From contig NZ_JAJTNP010000004.1 of the NCBI RefSeq assembly GCF_021311115.1, positions 372,001 through 436,000 on the forward strand: a DNA stretch of 64,000 nt, read 5' to 3'. The DNA comes from Chryseobacterium gwangjuense (GTDB taxonomy: Bacteria > Bacteroidota > Bacteroidia > Flavobacteriales > Weeksellaceae). The first letter of the stretch is position 1. Each line of letters opens with the position of its first letter. This document shows positions 52,703 to 62,875 of the stretch, piece after piece. The translations under genes were made by a program, and so were the position numbers. The notes below the pieces were generated by a model. The model was given only the letters and a program-made list of their open reading frames with translations. It did no database searches and was not told the DNA's origin.

Positions 52703-55700
52703 ATGTTTAAAAAAGTAATACACCGACCGGTATTTGCCATTGTAATATCGGTTATTATCCTCTTTATAGGAGGTTTGGCGATTAAGCAGCTTCCTACCGA
52801 ACAGTTTCCTAAAATTGCTCCTACTACAGTTGCTGTTACGATTGCCTATCCCGGAGCGAGTGCCGATGTTTTGGTTAAATCTTCATTGATTACGATTGAA
52901 AATGCCATCAACGGAGTCCAGGGGATGCGTTACATCACAACCGATGCAACGAGTGCCGGAGAAGCAACTGTAAACGTTATTTTTGATCCCGGAACCGATC
53001 CTAATGCGGCCGTTGTTTTGGTGAAAACAAGAGTGGATCAGGTAATGCCGCTTCTCCCTGAATTGGTGCAAAAAGAAGGAGTTGTAGTAAACCCGATCCA
53101 GCCCAGTATGTTGATGTACGTGAACTTATATAGTACGAACAAAAGCATGGATGAAAAATTCCTTTACAACTATGCTACCGTCAATATTATTCCAGAAATC
53201 AACCGTATTCACGGGATTGCAAAATCTCAGATTCTGGGAAGTAGAAGATATGCCATGCGTATCTGGCTGAATCCTGACAGAATGCGTGCTTATTCGATTT
53301 CTGTGGATGAAGTGATGAAGGCAATCGGTGAACAGAGTATCATAGGGCGTCCCGGAAGAATAGGGCAGAGTTCCGGTATCGCAGCACAATCCCTAGAATA
53401 TGTTCTAACTTATAAAGGTCAATATAATAAGCCTGAAGAATATGAAAATATCATCGTCCGTTCCAATTCAGAAGGAGAAAATATTAAGCTTAAAGATGTT
53501 GCAAAAGTTGAGTTGGGAAGTGAGTTTTTTGATATTTATTCAAATCTCGACGGACATCCTTCTGCTTCTATTGTGTTAAAACAAAACTACGGAAGTAACG
53601 CCAATGACGTTATTAAAGATGTAAAAGCCAAGTTGGAGGAAATGAAAGGAAATTTTCCTCCGGGAGTTGATTATAAGATCAGTTATGATGTTTCGCAATT
53701 CTTAGATGCATCAATTGAACAGGTAATGCATACTCTAAGAGATGCCTTTATTTTGGTAGCAATTGTAGTTTTTATTTTCTTAGGTGACTGGCGTTCAACC
53801 TTAATTCCAATTATCGCTGTTCCCGTTTCGTTGATCGGAACCTTTTTTGTGATCCAAATGTTTGGAATGTCAATCAATTTGGTAACCCTTTTTGCGTTGG
53901 TTTTAGCGATCGGAATCGTGGTTGATAACGCGATTGTAGTGATTGAAGCCGTTCACGCAAAAATGGAAGAAAGTGACATTACACCTTATAAAGCCGTAAA
54001 AGAAGTAATGGGAGAGATCGCAGGTGCGATTATCGCGATTACAGCGGTAATGGTTGCCGTATTTATTCCTATTTCCTTTATGACAGGTCCTGTAGGAACT
54101 TTCTACCGTCAGTTTTCCATCACGATGGCGAGTTCTATTGTAATTTCTGCAGTTGTAGCTTTAACATTAACTCCCGTTTTGGCGGCAATGTTATTGAAAA
54201 ATCATCACGGAAAACCTAAAAAATCTAATATTTTTACTAAAGCTTTAAATTCTTTCAACAAAGGATTTGATAAAGTTACAGGAAAATATGCTTCATTCCT
54301 TAGAAAAATTGTAACCAGAAAAGTGGTGACATGGGGAATCTTAGTCGCTTTCTGCGTCGGAATTTTTGTTGTGAATAAAGCGCTTCCGGGTGGTTTTATT
54401 CCCAATGAAGATCAGGGAACAATTTATGCGATTGTGCAAACGCCTCCGGGTTCAACACTGGAACAAACGAATAAAGTTTCGAGAGCATTGCAGAAAATCT
54501 GTCAAGGTGTGGATGGAGTAGAGTCGGTTTCATCTTTGGCGGGATACGAAATCATGACGGAAGGTCGTGGTTCTAATGCAGGAACGTGTCTGATTAACCT
54601 GAAAAGCTGGAACGACCGTGAGCATAATGTAAAAGAAATCATGGAAGAGCTTGAAGAAAAATCAAAAGATCTTGGAGCTACAATAGAATTCTTCGAACCA
54701 CCTGCAGTTCCGGGTTTCGGATCTTCGGGAGGTTTCTCCATGAGATTGCTTGATTTGAACAGAACGACCAATTATCAGGATTTTGATAAAGTGAATAAAG
54801 CGTTCATTGCTGAGCTTAAAAAACGTAAAGAATTGACTGGGGTATTTACCTTCTTCGCAGCTAATTATCCTCAATATGAATTGGTTTTCGATAATAATGC
54901 AGCGATGCAGAAAGGTGTTTCCATCGGAACAGCCATGGAAAATTTGAATATTTTAATTGGTAGTACGTACGAACAAGGGTTCATCCGTTTCGGGCAGTTC
55001 TTTAAAGTCTATGTTCAGTCTTCCCCTGAATTCAGAAGGCTTCCTACCGATATTTTGGGACTGTATGTGAAAAATGATCATGGAGAAATGGTTCCTTATT
55101 CAGCGTTTATGACGATGAAAAAAACACAGGGACCAAACGAAATTACCCGTTATAATATGTACAACTCAGCGGCAATCCGAGGACTTCCGGCTGAAGGATA
55201 TACAACAGCGGATGCGATTCAGGTAATCAATGAAGTAGCGGCAAAAACATTACCTCACGGGTACAAAGTAGCCTGGGAAGGATTGTCTTATGATGAAGCA
55301 CAACGTGGAAATGAAGCGATCTATGTATTCCTTGTGGTTTTGGTATTCGTTTATCTGGTTTTGGCAGCACAATACGAAAGTTTTATTATTCCGTTTGCGG
55401 TATTATTTTCATTACCGGTCGGAGTTTTCGGATCTTTCTTATTGTTGAAAGCAATGGGGTTGGAAAATGACATCTATGCACAGGTAGGACTTATTATGAT
55501 CATTGGATTATTAGGTAAAAACGCCGTACTGATCGTGGAAGTTGCCGTGAAAAGGCGACAGGCAGGAGATTCTATTCTGGAAGCAGCCATCGAAGGATCC
55601 AGAGCCCGTTTCAGACCGATTTTAATGACCTCATTTGCGTTTATTGCAGGATTGGTCCCTCTTGTTTTCGCAGGTGGAGCAGGTGCTATCGGAAACCATA

Positions 55701-55864
55701 CCATTGGTGCTTCTGCGTTAGGAGGAATGTTGATAGGAACGCTTTTCGGAGTTATTGTAATTCCTGGGCTCTACTACATTTTTGCCAAATTATCTGATGG
55801 TAGAAAAATGATCAAAGACGAAGACGAATCACCATTAAGCGAAGACATGATCCATTATGAATAA
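52703..55864 (+). CDS. Hydrophobe/amphiphile RND multidrug efflux pump (AcrB-like)
   Basis: A 1053-aa inner-membrane proton-driven pump with the usual twelve hydrophobic segments and two large periplasmic loops. The N-terminus IHRPVFAIVISVIILFIG is typical. The TM4 proton-relay motif reads GIVVDNAIVVIEAV: Asp at 408 is kept, while the second Asp of the AcrB pair is Asn. GGVGFGSS-type loop residues are replaced by PAVPGFGSSGGFS. It exports drugs, bile-like compounds or its own metabolites. The downstream channel gene overlaps by 8 bp. Confidence 0.95.
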   Translation: MFKKVIHRPVFAIVISVIILFIGGLAIKQLPTEQFPKIAPTTVAVTIAYPGASADVLVKSSLITIENAINGVQGMRYITTDATSAGEATVNVIFDPGTDPNAAVVLVKTRVDQVMPLLPELVQKEGVVVNPIQPSMLMYVNLYSTNKSMDEKFLYNYATVNIIPEINRIHGIAKSQILGSRRYAMRIWLNPDRMRAYSISVDEVMKAIGEQSIIGRPGRIGQSSGIAAQSLEYVLTYKGQYNKPEEYENIIVRSNSEGENIKLKDVAKVELGSEFFDIYSNLDGHPSASIVLKQNYGSNANDVIKDVKAKLEEMKGNFPPGVDYKISYDVSQFLDASIEQVMHTLRDAFILVAIVVFIFLGDWRSTLIPIIAVPVSLIGTFFVIQMFGMSINLVTLFALVLAIGIVVDNAIVVIEAVHAKMEESDITPYKAVKEVMGEIAGAIIAITAVMVAVFIPISFMTGPVGTFYRQFSITMASSIVISAVVALTLTPVLAAMLLKNHHGKPKKSNIFTKALNSFNKGFDKVTGKYASFLRKIVTRKVVTWGILVAFCVGIFVVNKALPGGFIPNEDQGTIYAIVQTPPGSTLEQTNKVSRALQKICQGVDGVESVSSLAGYEIMTEGRGSNAGTCLINLKSWNDREHNVKEIMEELEEKSKDLGATIEFFEPPAVPGFGSSGGFSMRLLDLNRTTNYQDFDKVNKAFIAELKKRKELTGVFTFFAANYPQYELVFDNNAAMQKGVSIGTAMENLNILIGSTYEQGFIRFGQFFKVYVQSSPEFRRLPTDILGLYVKNDHGEMVPYSAFMTMKKTQGPNEITRYNMYNSAAIRGLPAEGYTTADAIQVINEVAAKTLPHGYKVAWEGLSYDEAQRGNEAIYVFLVVLVFVYLVLAAQYESFIIPFAVLFSLPVGVFGSFLLLKAMGLENDIYAQVGLIMIIGLLGKNAVLIVEVAVKRRQAGDSILEAAIEGSRARFRPILMTSFAFIAGLVPLVFAGGAGAIGNHTIGASALGGMLIGTLFGVIVIPGLYYIFAKLSDGRKMIKDEDESPLSEDMIHYE

Positions 55865-57323
55865 GAATAAAATATATCAATATGCGGGAACAGCATTCTT
55901 TTTATTAAGCCTCGCCGCATGCAAACCTATAGACATACAACAACGTGCTGAAAACAGGACGGTTCCTGAAAAATACACATTGTCGGAGAATGACACTATG
56001 AACACAGGAAAATTAAAATGGGACGAATATTTTAGTGATCCTCATCTTCAGACACTCATTAATCAGGCATTACAGAATAATCAGGAACTCAATATCATCC
56101 TTCAGGAAATTGAGATTTCTAAAAATGAAATTAAAGCGAAGAAAGGAGAATATTTACCTTCTGTAGGCTTAAAAGCGGGAGCTGGAGTTGATAAGGTAAG
56201 CCGTTATACCAATATCGGAGCAATGGAAGCCAATACTGAAATGGAACCCGGAAAAGAAATGCCTGATCCTTTATTTGATTTCGGAGTGGGAGTACAGGCA
56301 AAATGGGAAACCGATATTTGGGGGAAACTTCACAATGCAAAAAAAGCTCAGGTTCAGAGGTATCTGGCAAGTGTAGAAGGAAAAAATTTCATGATCACGA
56401 ACCTTATTTCTGAAATTGCCAATTCTTACTACGAATTGCTTGCTTTGGATAATGAGCTTGTTATTCTAAATCAAAATATTAAGATTCAGAATGATGCACT
56501 GGATATTATTAAAGAATTAAAAAAGAATGCCCGTTCCAATGAACTTGCCGTGAAGAGATTTCAGGCACAGGTTTTAAAAACACAGGGAATGCAGTATGAT
56601 ATTCAGCAGAAGATCGTAGAAACTGAAAATAAGATCAATTATCTGGTTGGAAGGTTTCCTCAGCCTGTGGAAAGAAGTCAGGATTTTAATTCGATTGTAC
56701 CACAGACGGTCTATGCCGGAATCCCTTCAGAGCTGTTGGAAAACCGTCCGGATATCAAACAGGCTGAGTATGAGCTGGCTGCCTCAAGACTGGATATTAA
56801 ATCTGCAAAAGCAAGATTTTATCCTTCTTTAGATATTGGTGCAGGTGTTGGATTACAGGCCTTCAATCCGACCTATTTGATTAAACCTGAATCGTTTCTG
56901 TTCTCTTTAGCAGGTGAACTGACTGCTCCGTTGATCAATAGAAGTGCTATTAAAGCTGCATATTATAATGCCAATGCAAAGCAGGTTCAGGCGGTTTATC
57001 ATTATGAGCAGACTGTTTTGGGAGCTTATATTGAAGTGGCGAATCAGCTTTCAAAAATTAAGAATCTGAAAAACAGTTTGGATATCAAAACGAAGGAAGT
57101 GGATGCTTTGACAAAATCCATCGACATTTCTAACGATTTGTTCAAATATGCTAGAGCTGATTACATGGAAGTGCTTTTGACCCAACGTGATGCGCTGGAG
57201 TCAAAGTTTGAATTGGTTGAAAAGAAAGTTGATCAGTTGAAAGCAAGTGTAGCGGTATATAGAGCTCTTGGTGGCGGTTGGGATAAGAATCTACCGGCTT
57301 CATCAGATGTTACTTCTCATTAA
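55857..57323 (+). CDS. Outer-membrane efflux channel lipoprotein (OprM/NodT family)
   Basis: A 488-aa TolC-type channel. Lipobox Cys at about residue 22 (LSLAACKP), followed by two OEP repeats with WDEYFSDPHLQTLINQALQNN, WETDIWGKLHNAKK and RPDIKQAEYELAASRLDIKSAKA. It completes the tripartite efflux system encoded by the two genes before it. An intrinsic terminator starts 23 bp after the stop. Confidence 0.95.
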   Translation: MNKNKIYQYAGTAFFLLSLAACKPIDIQQRAENRTVPEKYTLSENDTMNTGKLKWDEYFSDPHLQTLINQALQNNQELNIILQEIEISKNEIKAKKGEYLPSVGLKAGAGVDKVSRYTNIGAMEANTEMEPGKEMPDPLFDFGVGVQAKWETDIWGKLHNAKKAQVQRYLASVEGKNFMITNLISEIANSYYELLALDNELVILNQNIKIQNDALDIIKELKKNARSNELAVKRFQAQVLKTQGMQYDIQQKIVETENKINYLVGRFPQPVERSQDFNSIVPQTVYAGIPSELLENRPDIKQAEYELAASRLDIKSAKARFYPSLDIGAGVGLQAFNPTYLIKPESFLFSLAGELTAPLINRSAIKAAYYNANAKQVQAVYHYEQTVLGAYIEVANQLSKIKNLKNSLDIKTKEVDALTKSIDISNDLFKYARADYMEVLLTQRDALESKFELVEKKVDQLKASVAVYRALGGGWDKNLPASSDVTSH

Positions 57324-57345
57324 TATTTTATAGTTATTTTAAATT

Positions 57346-57378
57346 AAAGGAGCTTATCGAAAGATAGCTCCTTTTTTT
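57346..57378 (+). terminator. Intrinsic terminator of the multidrug-efflux operon
   Basis: GGAGCTTATC pairs with GATAGCTCC (one bulge) across a GAAA loop, followed by a run of seven T residues. Confidence 0.85.
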
Positions 57379-57600
57379 ATTAAGTAATGATATAATTTAA
57401 GATCTTATTATTTTTAAATAATTATATAATTTAGTGGAGTTGCTAATTTTGTTAAACACTTCTCAAGAGCTACAAAGCTCATTACTACATTTTTTACAAT
57501 ACAATTTAAATATCCAAAACAATCGAATTTAACATGGTTTGTCTTTAGTAATAATATTTATATTGTCGTGATAATTTTCTAGAAATGCTTAGCAAGAGTA

Positions 57601-58152
57601 CTACCTATCACTATTCCATTCTCTCTGTAGCATTGCATATTGGTATTCACTTCCCCATTTACCTTTGAAAAATATGTTTTCAATAAAATGTCCTTCTTTC
57701 TTAAAACTGATACTTTGTAGCAAATTTATCGAGGCGATATTTTCAGTATCAACTATTGCTACGATTCGATGTAGATTTTTTGTTTCAAATAGGAATTTTA
57801 CAATGCCTGTCAATGCCTCTTTAGCAATGCCATTTTTTTGTTCCAAATGAGATATTGTAATTCCTATTTCTGCTATTCTTTTATCATAAGTATCGAGTTT
57901 GATTGCGCAATCTCCAATTAGTTTACCTGTTTGAATTTGCTCAATACCATATTGTACCCATTCTCCCGGTTTACCGAAAGACTTTGACGAATTGTCTATT
58001 ATAAACGACTTTAGTTGGTCTATATTCATTACATCAAAACCTTGATATTTGACTACTTCAGGATTTGACCTGTATATAAATAAATCCTTTAAATCGTTTA
58101 TTGTAAGATGTCTTATCAATAACCTGTTTGTATGAATGTTTAATTCTTTCAC
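57601..58152 (-). CDS. GNAT-family N-acetyltransferase (RimJ/RimL-like)
   Basis: A 183-aa cytoplasmic acetyltransferase. It starts with GTG (MKELNIHTNRLLIRHLTIND), the normal RimJ/RimL beginning, and has the acetyl-CoA-binding region EIGITISHLEQKNGIAKEAL near 92-111, then HRIVAIVDTENIASINLLQ and FKKEGHFIENIFFKG. The substrate (ribosomal protein, amino-glycoside or small amine) is not predictable. It lies 16 bp after the serine hydrolase gene. Confidence 0.92.
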   Translation of the reverse strand: MKELNIHTNRLLIRHLTINDLKDLFIYRSNPEVVKYQGFDVMNIDQLKSFIIDNSSKSFGKPGEWVQYGIEQIQTGKLIGDCAIKLDTYDKRIAEIGITISHLEQKNGIAKEALTGIVKFLFETKNLHRIVAIVDTENIASINLLQSISFKKEGHFIENIFFKGKWGSEYQYAMLQREWNSDR

Positions 58153-58168
58153 AATTACGTATAATATT

Positions 58169-59509
58169 TTAATTTATTTTCTTTGCCGGGATTGCTTTAC
58201 CACCATCGGTTAAAATTAGTTCCGTTATACTTCCTGAAGAATCTTTTTTAAAATCGATAAATACGTCTGCTCCTTTTATAAAAAATGATTCTTCATTTCT
58301 AGCAGTAAGCAAAACTTTATCCTGACCAGTTGCTTGCCCAAAAAGTTGCCCATTTTCGGTAGTAATCGTGACAATGATCTGTGGTGCGATTTGATATGTT
58401 CCAATATATTTTTTCAATATTTCAGAACTAACGGATACTTCTTTCAATATTTCAGGTAATTTGTATGGTTTATCATAAATAATGGCTAAAATATTATTGG
58501 CTATGTCATTGATAATATAGTTCGGAATATTATTAAGTATTATTATGTTCAAATGGTCCTCGAGAACTCTTCCTGCATAGGAAGTATATCCAAATGTAAG
58601 TCCACCATGTGCAACAAGTGTTTTCCCGGCAAAATTGTTAATGTAATTTCCATATCCGTACTTATTTTTATAGGGTGTTATCATTTTTATATAGGATTCT
58701 TGAGAAATAACTTTGCCCGATGATAATTCTGTTAACCATTTGTCCAAATCGGCAGTTGTTGTGTACATGCCACCAGCGGCATAAGAGACGGTGGGATCAA
58801 ATTCATCCGACTCCTTATTATTTTCTTTTGAGTAAACAATATAGCCTTTTGCCTTGGCTGACTTTTGAAGCTTATTGAAATCAAACCCCGAAGATTTCAT
58901 TTTAAGCGGTTTAAAAATCATTTGCTCAACAACTTTCTCATAGGGCTTATTTGTTAGCATTTCAATAATATATCCCAGTAAAATATAATTTGAATTACTA
59001 TATTCAAAATCACTGCCTGGCACAAATTTCAAAGGTTTATCCTTGAATGTATTTATCATATCCTTGTGAGTGATTGGTTTCATCGCTTTGGTTTGCATAA
59101 ATTCCCTATCATCAGTATAGTTAAAAATACCTGAAGAGTGAGTCAACAAATGTTCAATCCTGATTTTATCACCATTTGGATAGTCAGGAAAGTACATACT
59201 AACTTTATCGAGAAGGCTTAATTTCTTATGTTCCTGTAATTTTAGAATAATAGCAGCAGTAAATTGTTTAGTGACAGAACCAATCTGAAAAATCACATTG
59301 GGATCATTGGGAAGATTTTCAGTAATATTTCTTAAACCATATCCTTTATTAAGAAGAGTTTTACCTTTTTGAGTGATGAGAACTGTACCATTTAATTTTC
59401 CTGTTTCCGAATATGCTTGCATTAATTGCTCTAATTTTTGCTCCTGTGTTTGGGCAAAAATTGTAGTAGTCAGCATTGTGATAATGAATGTTATTACTAT
59501 TTTTTTCAT
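58169..59509 (-). CDS. Serine hydrolase, beta-lactamase class C / PBP4*-like
   Basis: A 446-aa exported serine hydrolase. Signal peptide (residues 1-19, ending TIFAQ), nucleophile motif QIGSVTKQFTAAI (Ser near 79), YSNSNYILLGY as the Tyr-x-Asn motif near 167, and HGGLTFGYTSY as the third motif near 306. After about residue 350 there is a C-terminal beta-rich extension (KYIGTYQIAP). This architecture is that of the DUF3471-type beta-lactamase-related proteins; they can be peptidases, esterases or cell-wall enzymes. Resistance to beta-lactams is not implied. Confidence 0.92.
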   Translation of the reverse strand: MKKIVITFIITMLTTTIFAQTQEQKLEQLMQAYSETGKLNGTVLITQKGKTLLNKGYGLRNITENLPNDPNVIFQIGSVTKQFTAAIILKLQEHKKLSLLDKVSMYFPDYPNGDKIRIEHLLTHSSGIFNYTDDREFMQTKAMKPITHKDMINTFKDKPLKFVPGSDFEYSNSNYILLGYIIEMLTNKPYEKVVEQMIFKPLKMKSSGFDFNKLQKSAKAKGYIVYSKENNKESDEFDPTVSYAAGGMYTTTADLDKWLTELSSGKVISQESYIKMITPYKNKYGYGNYINNFAGKTLVAHGGLTFGYTSYAGRVLEDHLNIIILNNIPNYIINDIANNILAIIYDKPYKLPEILKEVSVSSEILKKYIGTYQIAPQIIVTITTENGQLFGQATGQDKVLLTARNEESFFIKGADVFIDFKKDSSGSITELILTDGGKAIPAKKIN

Positions 59510-59544
59510 TTTAGATAATTTTTTTGCGTTTATTAGTGATTGTT

Positions 59545-60516
59545 TTACAAAGATTCTAATACTTCTGGATTTGCAATGTTTGTTAGTTTTCCATTTATAA
59601 AGTCCAAGACATTTTCGAATGCATTTCCAAAATACAATTCGTAACTGTTTTTTTCAACGTACCCTAAGTGAGGAGTACAAATCACATTAGGAAATTTAAG
59701 CAATTCATAATTTTTATCATAAATTGGTTCCTGCTCATAAACGTCGACTCCTGCGTACGATGGTTTTCCAGCTTTTAGACTCTTTAATAATTTTCCTTTT
59801 TCGATTAATTCTGCTCTGGCTGTATTAATCAGAATAGAATTATCTTTCATTTGGAGTAAGTCAGATTCTTTTACTATGCCGAATGTACTTTCATTGAGAC
59901 GAAGATGTAGCGTTACAATATCAGCATTTTTAAAAAAGTTTTCTTTTGAATTTGCTTTCTCAAAACCATGTTCAATAGCTTTTTCTTGTGACAACTCGCT
60001 TCCCCAGACTATTACTTTGGCGCCAAAAACCTTAGCATATTGGGCAATACGCTGACCAATTTTTCCATATCCCCATATTCCTATAGTTTTTCCATGGATT
60101 GTCGAGCCAATATTTGTTTGCCATTTTCCATTTTTCATTCCTTCTATTGCATTTGGAATTTGCCTTACAGTATTAAGCAATAATGTCCAAGCTAATTCTG
60201 CTGGGGCAATAGGGGAGCCTATCCCTTCAGCAACAGCGACTTTATATTTTGTGCAATCAGATAGATTTAGATGGTTAGAGATTTTCCCGGTCTGACTGAT
60301 TAATTTTAAATTCGGCAGCAAGGAAATAAGCTCCTCATTTATTGTAGTTCTTTCGCGGGTTAAAACAATAATGTCAGAGTCTTTTAACTTTTCTGCTAAT
60401 ACTTTTACATTTTTTTCAGTGTTATGAAGAATCTCAACGTTCTGATCTTTCAAAAGTTTAAAGCAGTCAAGCTTTTCAATTGCATGTTGGTAATCGTCTA
60501 AAATTGTAATTTTCAT
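59545..60516 (-). CDS. D-2-hydroxyacid dehydrogenase family protein
   Basis: A 323-aa NAD-dependent dehydrogenase. The Rossmann motif GIWGYGKIGQRIAQYA is near 147-163, the catalytic Arg is in INTARAELIEKG, the Glu in YEQEPIYD, and the His in CTPHLGYVEK near 290. Such enzymes reduce 2-keto acids or oxidise D-2-hydroxy acids. No substrate-specific motif is recognised. It is followed 35 bp downstream by the serine hydrolase gene. Confidence 0.93.
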   Translation of the reverse strand: MKITILDDYQHAIEKLDCFKLLKDQNVEILHNTEKNVKVLAEKLKDSDIIVLTRERTTINEELISLLPNLKLISQTGKISNHLNLSDCTKYKVAVAEGIGSPIAPAELAWTLLLNTVRQIPNAIEGMKNGKWQTNIGSTIHGKTIGIWGYGKIGQRIAQYAKVFGAKVIVWGSELSQEKAIEHGFEKANSKENFFKNADIVTLHLRLNESTFGIVKESDLLQMKDNSILINTARAELIEKGKLLKSLKAGKPSYAGVDVYEQEPIYDKNYELLKFPNVICTPHLGYVEKNSYELYFGNAFENVLDFINGKLTNIANPEVLESL

Positions 60517-60555
60517 AATCTTGAAATTAAAGGTGATTTATTTAATGATTTTCAG

Positions 60556-61929
60556 TTACCATTTGAATGTGGTCTTGAAAGATAAATACAGAATATCATC
60601 GCCAACTCCTGTAGTTTTTGGATAACTTCCCACTTTAAAATAGGAAGCATCTAAAGCGAATGAAAGATTACTGTCTTGTTGGTAATTGGTTTCCAATACA
60701 TAATATTGCCCCAGCGTTTTCTTCTCGGAATTAAACAACGAGTTTGGCTTTGGTCTGTTTTGAATCATACCGGGAGAATATGTACCGTCTTGATTACTAT
60801 TCCTGGCAAGGAAAAATGCTTCTGCTAAAATGTTTAACTTTTGAACCGGATTGATTTTTATATAAGGATATATACTCAACATGTTTGTAGCGCCAATAGG
60901 AGCTGCTAGACCATATGCAGGTTTTGCATACAGAAGATTGTATGTGTTCAGCTTATTGTCAGTCTTATTCTTATCTCCTGATGCCAGATTTGCCGCAAAT
61001 CCTATGATTCCTTTTTTAGAAGGGAATACAGTTATATTGACATCTGCCAGAATATTGTATGCTTCAATAAGAAGGTTATTAAATTTTCCGGTTTGATAGG
61101 CACCTTCTAATTCGAAATTAGCAGTTTTTAAATTTGAGAATAAACGTATTCCACATGTATTACGATTTTCAAATCCTGATTGATAATTATACATTCTGTC
61201 CCTTGACTGAAAATTTATTACATAATAATCCAATCCTATTTTTTTGTTGAAAAGATATTGTGTTCCATATATTCCAAAAAGACCGTCATGCATGCTTTCA
61301 TCATCGAATACATATTTTTTTGAGATGACTTTAGATACTGCAAATAAATCAAGAGATCCATTTGGAAATTTTCTTTTAACGGTAAGCCCGTCGAATGACT
61401 GTCTTGTATTCGGCCCTTCTCTTACGGTAATTACCCTATGATTTCCAAAATGAATTTCCTGAAATCCTAGTCGGAAATTCCAATTTGTAAGTTTTAATTC
61501 GGCAAATGCCTGGTGTAAGCTCAGCTGGTTCTCTTCAATTTCCGGAACTGCAGGGTTGTCATTGAAAAAGCGTGATGTATTGTTCAGTTGCATAAAAACC
61601 CTAAAATTTTTGCCTAATTCGATATCTGTATGCACCATTAGGCGATGCCAAAGTTGTGTAACATCGGTATCTGAGTAGGTTGGAGGTACATCGCCAAAAT
61701 TGATATTGTCATAATATTGGAACTGTTCACGTAATTCACCCCCGAACGAAATGAAATAATTGTTATCCAGTTTGATATATTTTAAATTATCTAATTTCTT
61801 TTTGATGGTATCATTTTTCAATGATCTAAAATCATCATTGTATCGTACGAGACTTATTTTATTTTGGGCCGAAGTTTTTTCAATTGCAAACAAACTTATT
61901 AACAAAGTTATAATTATATGTTTTCTCAT
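60556..61929 (-). CDS. Alginate-export-domain outer-membrane porin
   Basis: A 457-aa beta-barrel protein with a signal peptide (residues 1-21, ending TSAQ). FGGELREQFQYYDN, WHRLMVHTDIELGKNFRVFM and LRNLGFQE-type strands resemble the alginate_exp family (AlgE-like), and the C-terminus ends with a terminal aromatic, LSFKTTFKW. It is likely an outer-membrane channel for a small anionic solute. In the window it precedes the D-2-hydroxyacid dehydrogenase, so a shared pathway for an organic acid is possible. Confidence 0.85.
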   Translation of the reverse strand: MRKHIIITLLISLFAIEKTSAQNKISLVRYNDDFRSLKNDTIKKKLDNLKYIKLDNNYFISFGGELREQFQYYDNINFGDVPPTYSDTDVTQLWHRLMVHTDIELGKNFRVFMQLNNTSRFFNDNPAVPEIEENQLSLHQAFAELKLTNWNFRLGFQEIHFGNHRVITVREGPNTRQSFDGLTVKRKFPNGSLDLFAVSKVISKKYVFDDESMHDGLFGIYGTQYLFNKKIGLDYYVINFQSRDRMYNYQSGFENRNTCGIRLFSNLKTANFELEGAYQTGKFNNLLIEAYNILADVNITVFPSKKGIIGFAANLASGDKNKTDNKLNTYNLLYAKPAYGLAAPIGATNMLSIYPYIKINPVQKLNILAEAFFLARNSNQDGTYSPGMIQNRPKPNSLFNSEKKTLGQYYVLETNYQQDSNLSFALDASYFKVGSYPKTTGVGDDILYLSFKTTFKW

Positions 61930-62143
61930 TTTCTTATGTATTATATGTACTATTTTATACCTTCATTAATAAATTACTGTAAGAAATACCGAATAGCTGA
62001 TACTAATTTTGATTTAAACTTAAATTCTAGATTTTTTATAGGGGTATAAAGGATCCAAATATCTTTTATATGAATAGAAGAAATAAAGAATCCGCAGTCC
62101 ACTACCAATACTATAGCAACCTGCGGATTTTTAGTTCTTGAAA

Positions 62144-62737
62144 CTATGGTTTAATAATATGTCCGGTTACTTTTCCGAATACACTTTTTCTAAACATAAA
62201 TTCCAATTGTCTCATAGTAGTTGGAATTTCTCCGGGGAAGTAAGGGAAGTACTGTGGTGAATCTTCAATCACAGTTGGGCTTACTGCATTAATACGGATC
62301 CCATTTTCCAATTCAATAGCCGCAGCTCTTACAAATCCTTCTACAGCTCCGTTAGCAGCTGAAGCATTGGCAAAGTTCACTTGCGGTTCATGGGTTAATG
62401 CTCCGGTAATTAATGTAAATGATCCTTTGGGGTTAATGTATTTTTGTCCAATCAATACCAGATTAATCTGACCCATCATTTTCCCTTCAACACCATTTCT
62501 GAAGGTCTCATTGTTCAGTTTGCTCCATGGACCGACAAATGTTGGACCGGCAGTTGAAATTAATGCGTCAAATGCTCCCACTTGTCTAAACATATTTTCA
62601 ATTGATTCGGTTGAAGTAATGTCGGCTGTGATATCACCTCCTTTTGAAGCAACTTTAATAACTTCATGCTCTTTCTCCAGAGCTTTTACTAAGTATGTTC
62701 CCATAGTGCCTGTTGCACCTACGATGATAATTTTCAT
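62144..62737 (-). CDS. Short-chain dehydrogenase-like protein without the YxxxK motif
   Basis: A 197-aa protein with the Rossmann motif IIVGATGTMGTYLVKAL at the N-terminus and the ISTAGPTFVGPW and FTLITGALTHEP strands of the SDR family. Where a Tyr-x-x-x-Lys catalytic pair is expected, the sequence reads NFANASAANGAVEGFV, with no Tyr and no Lys. The same lack is seen in the short SDR subgroup typified by PRK07578. It may still bind NAD(P) but is unlikely to be a classical oxidoreductase. Confidence 0.85.
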   Translation of the reverse strand: MKIIIVGATGTMGTYLVKALEKEHEVIKVASKGGDITADITSTESIENMFRQVGAFDALISTAGPTFVGPWSKLNNETFRNGVEGKMMGQINLVLIGQKYINPKGSFTLITGALTHEPQVNFANASAANGAVEGFVRAAAIELENGIRINAVSPTVIEDSPQYFPYFPGEIPTTMRQLEFMFRKSVFGKVTGHIIKP

Positions 62738-62875
62738 AACGATGAATTTTTTTTAAGATTAATTTGTTTTAATTTCCTTTAACAAAGGTATTTTAGTATG
62801 CTGTCTTGATGTTAGGACAATATTTGAGTTAAGTAGGACATTTTTTTAAATGACCTTAATTGAGTTGGATAGAGC

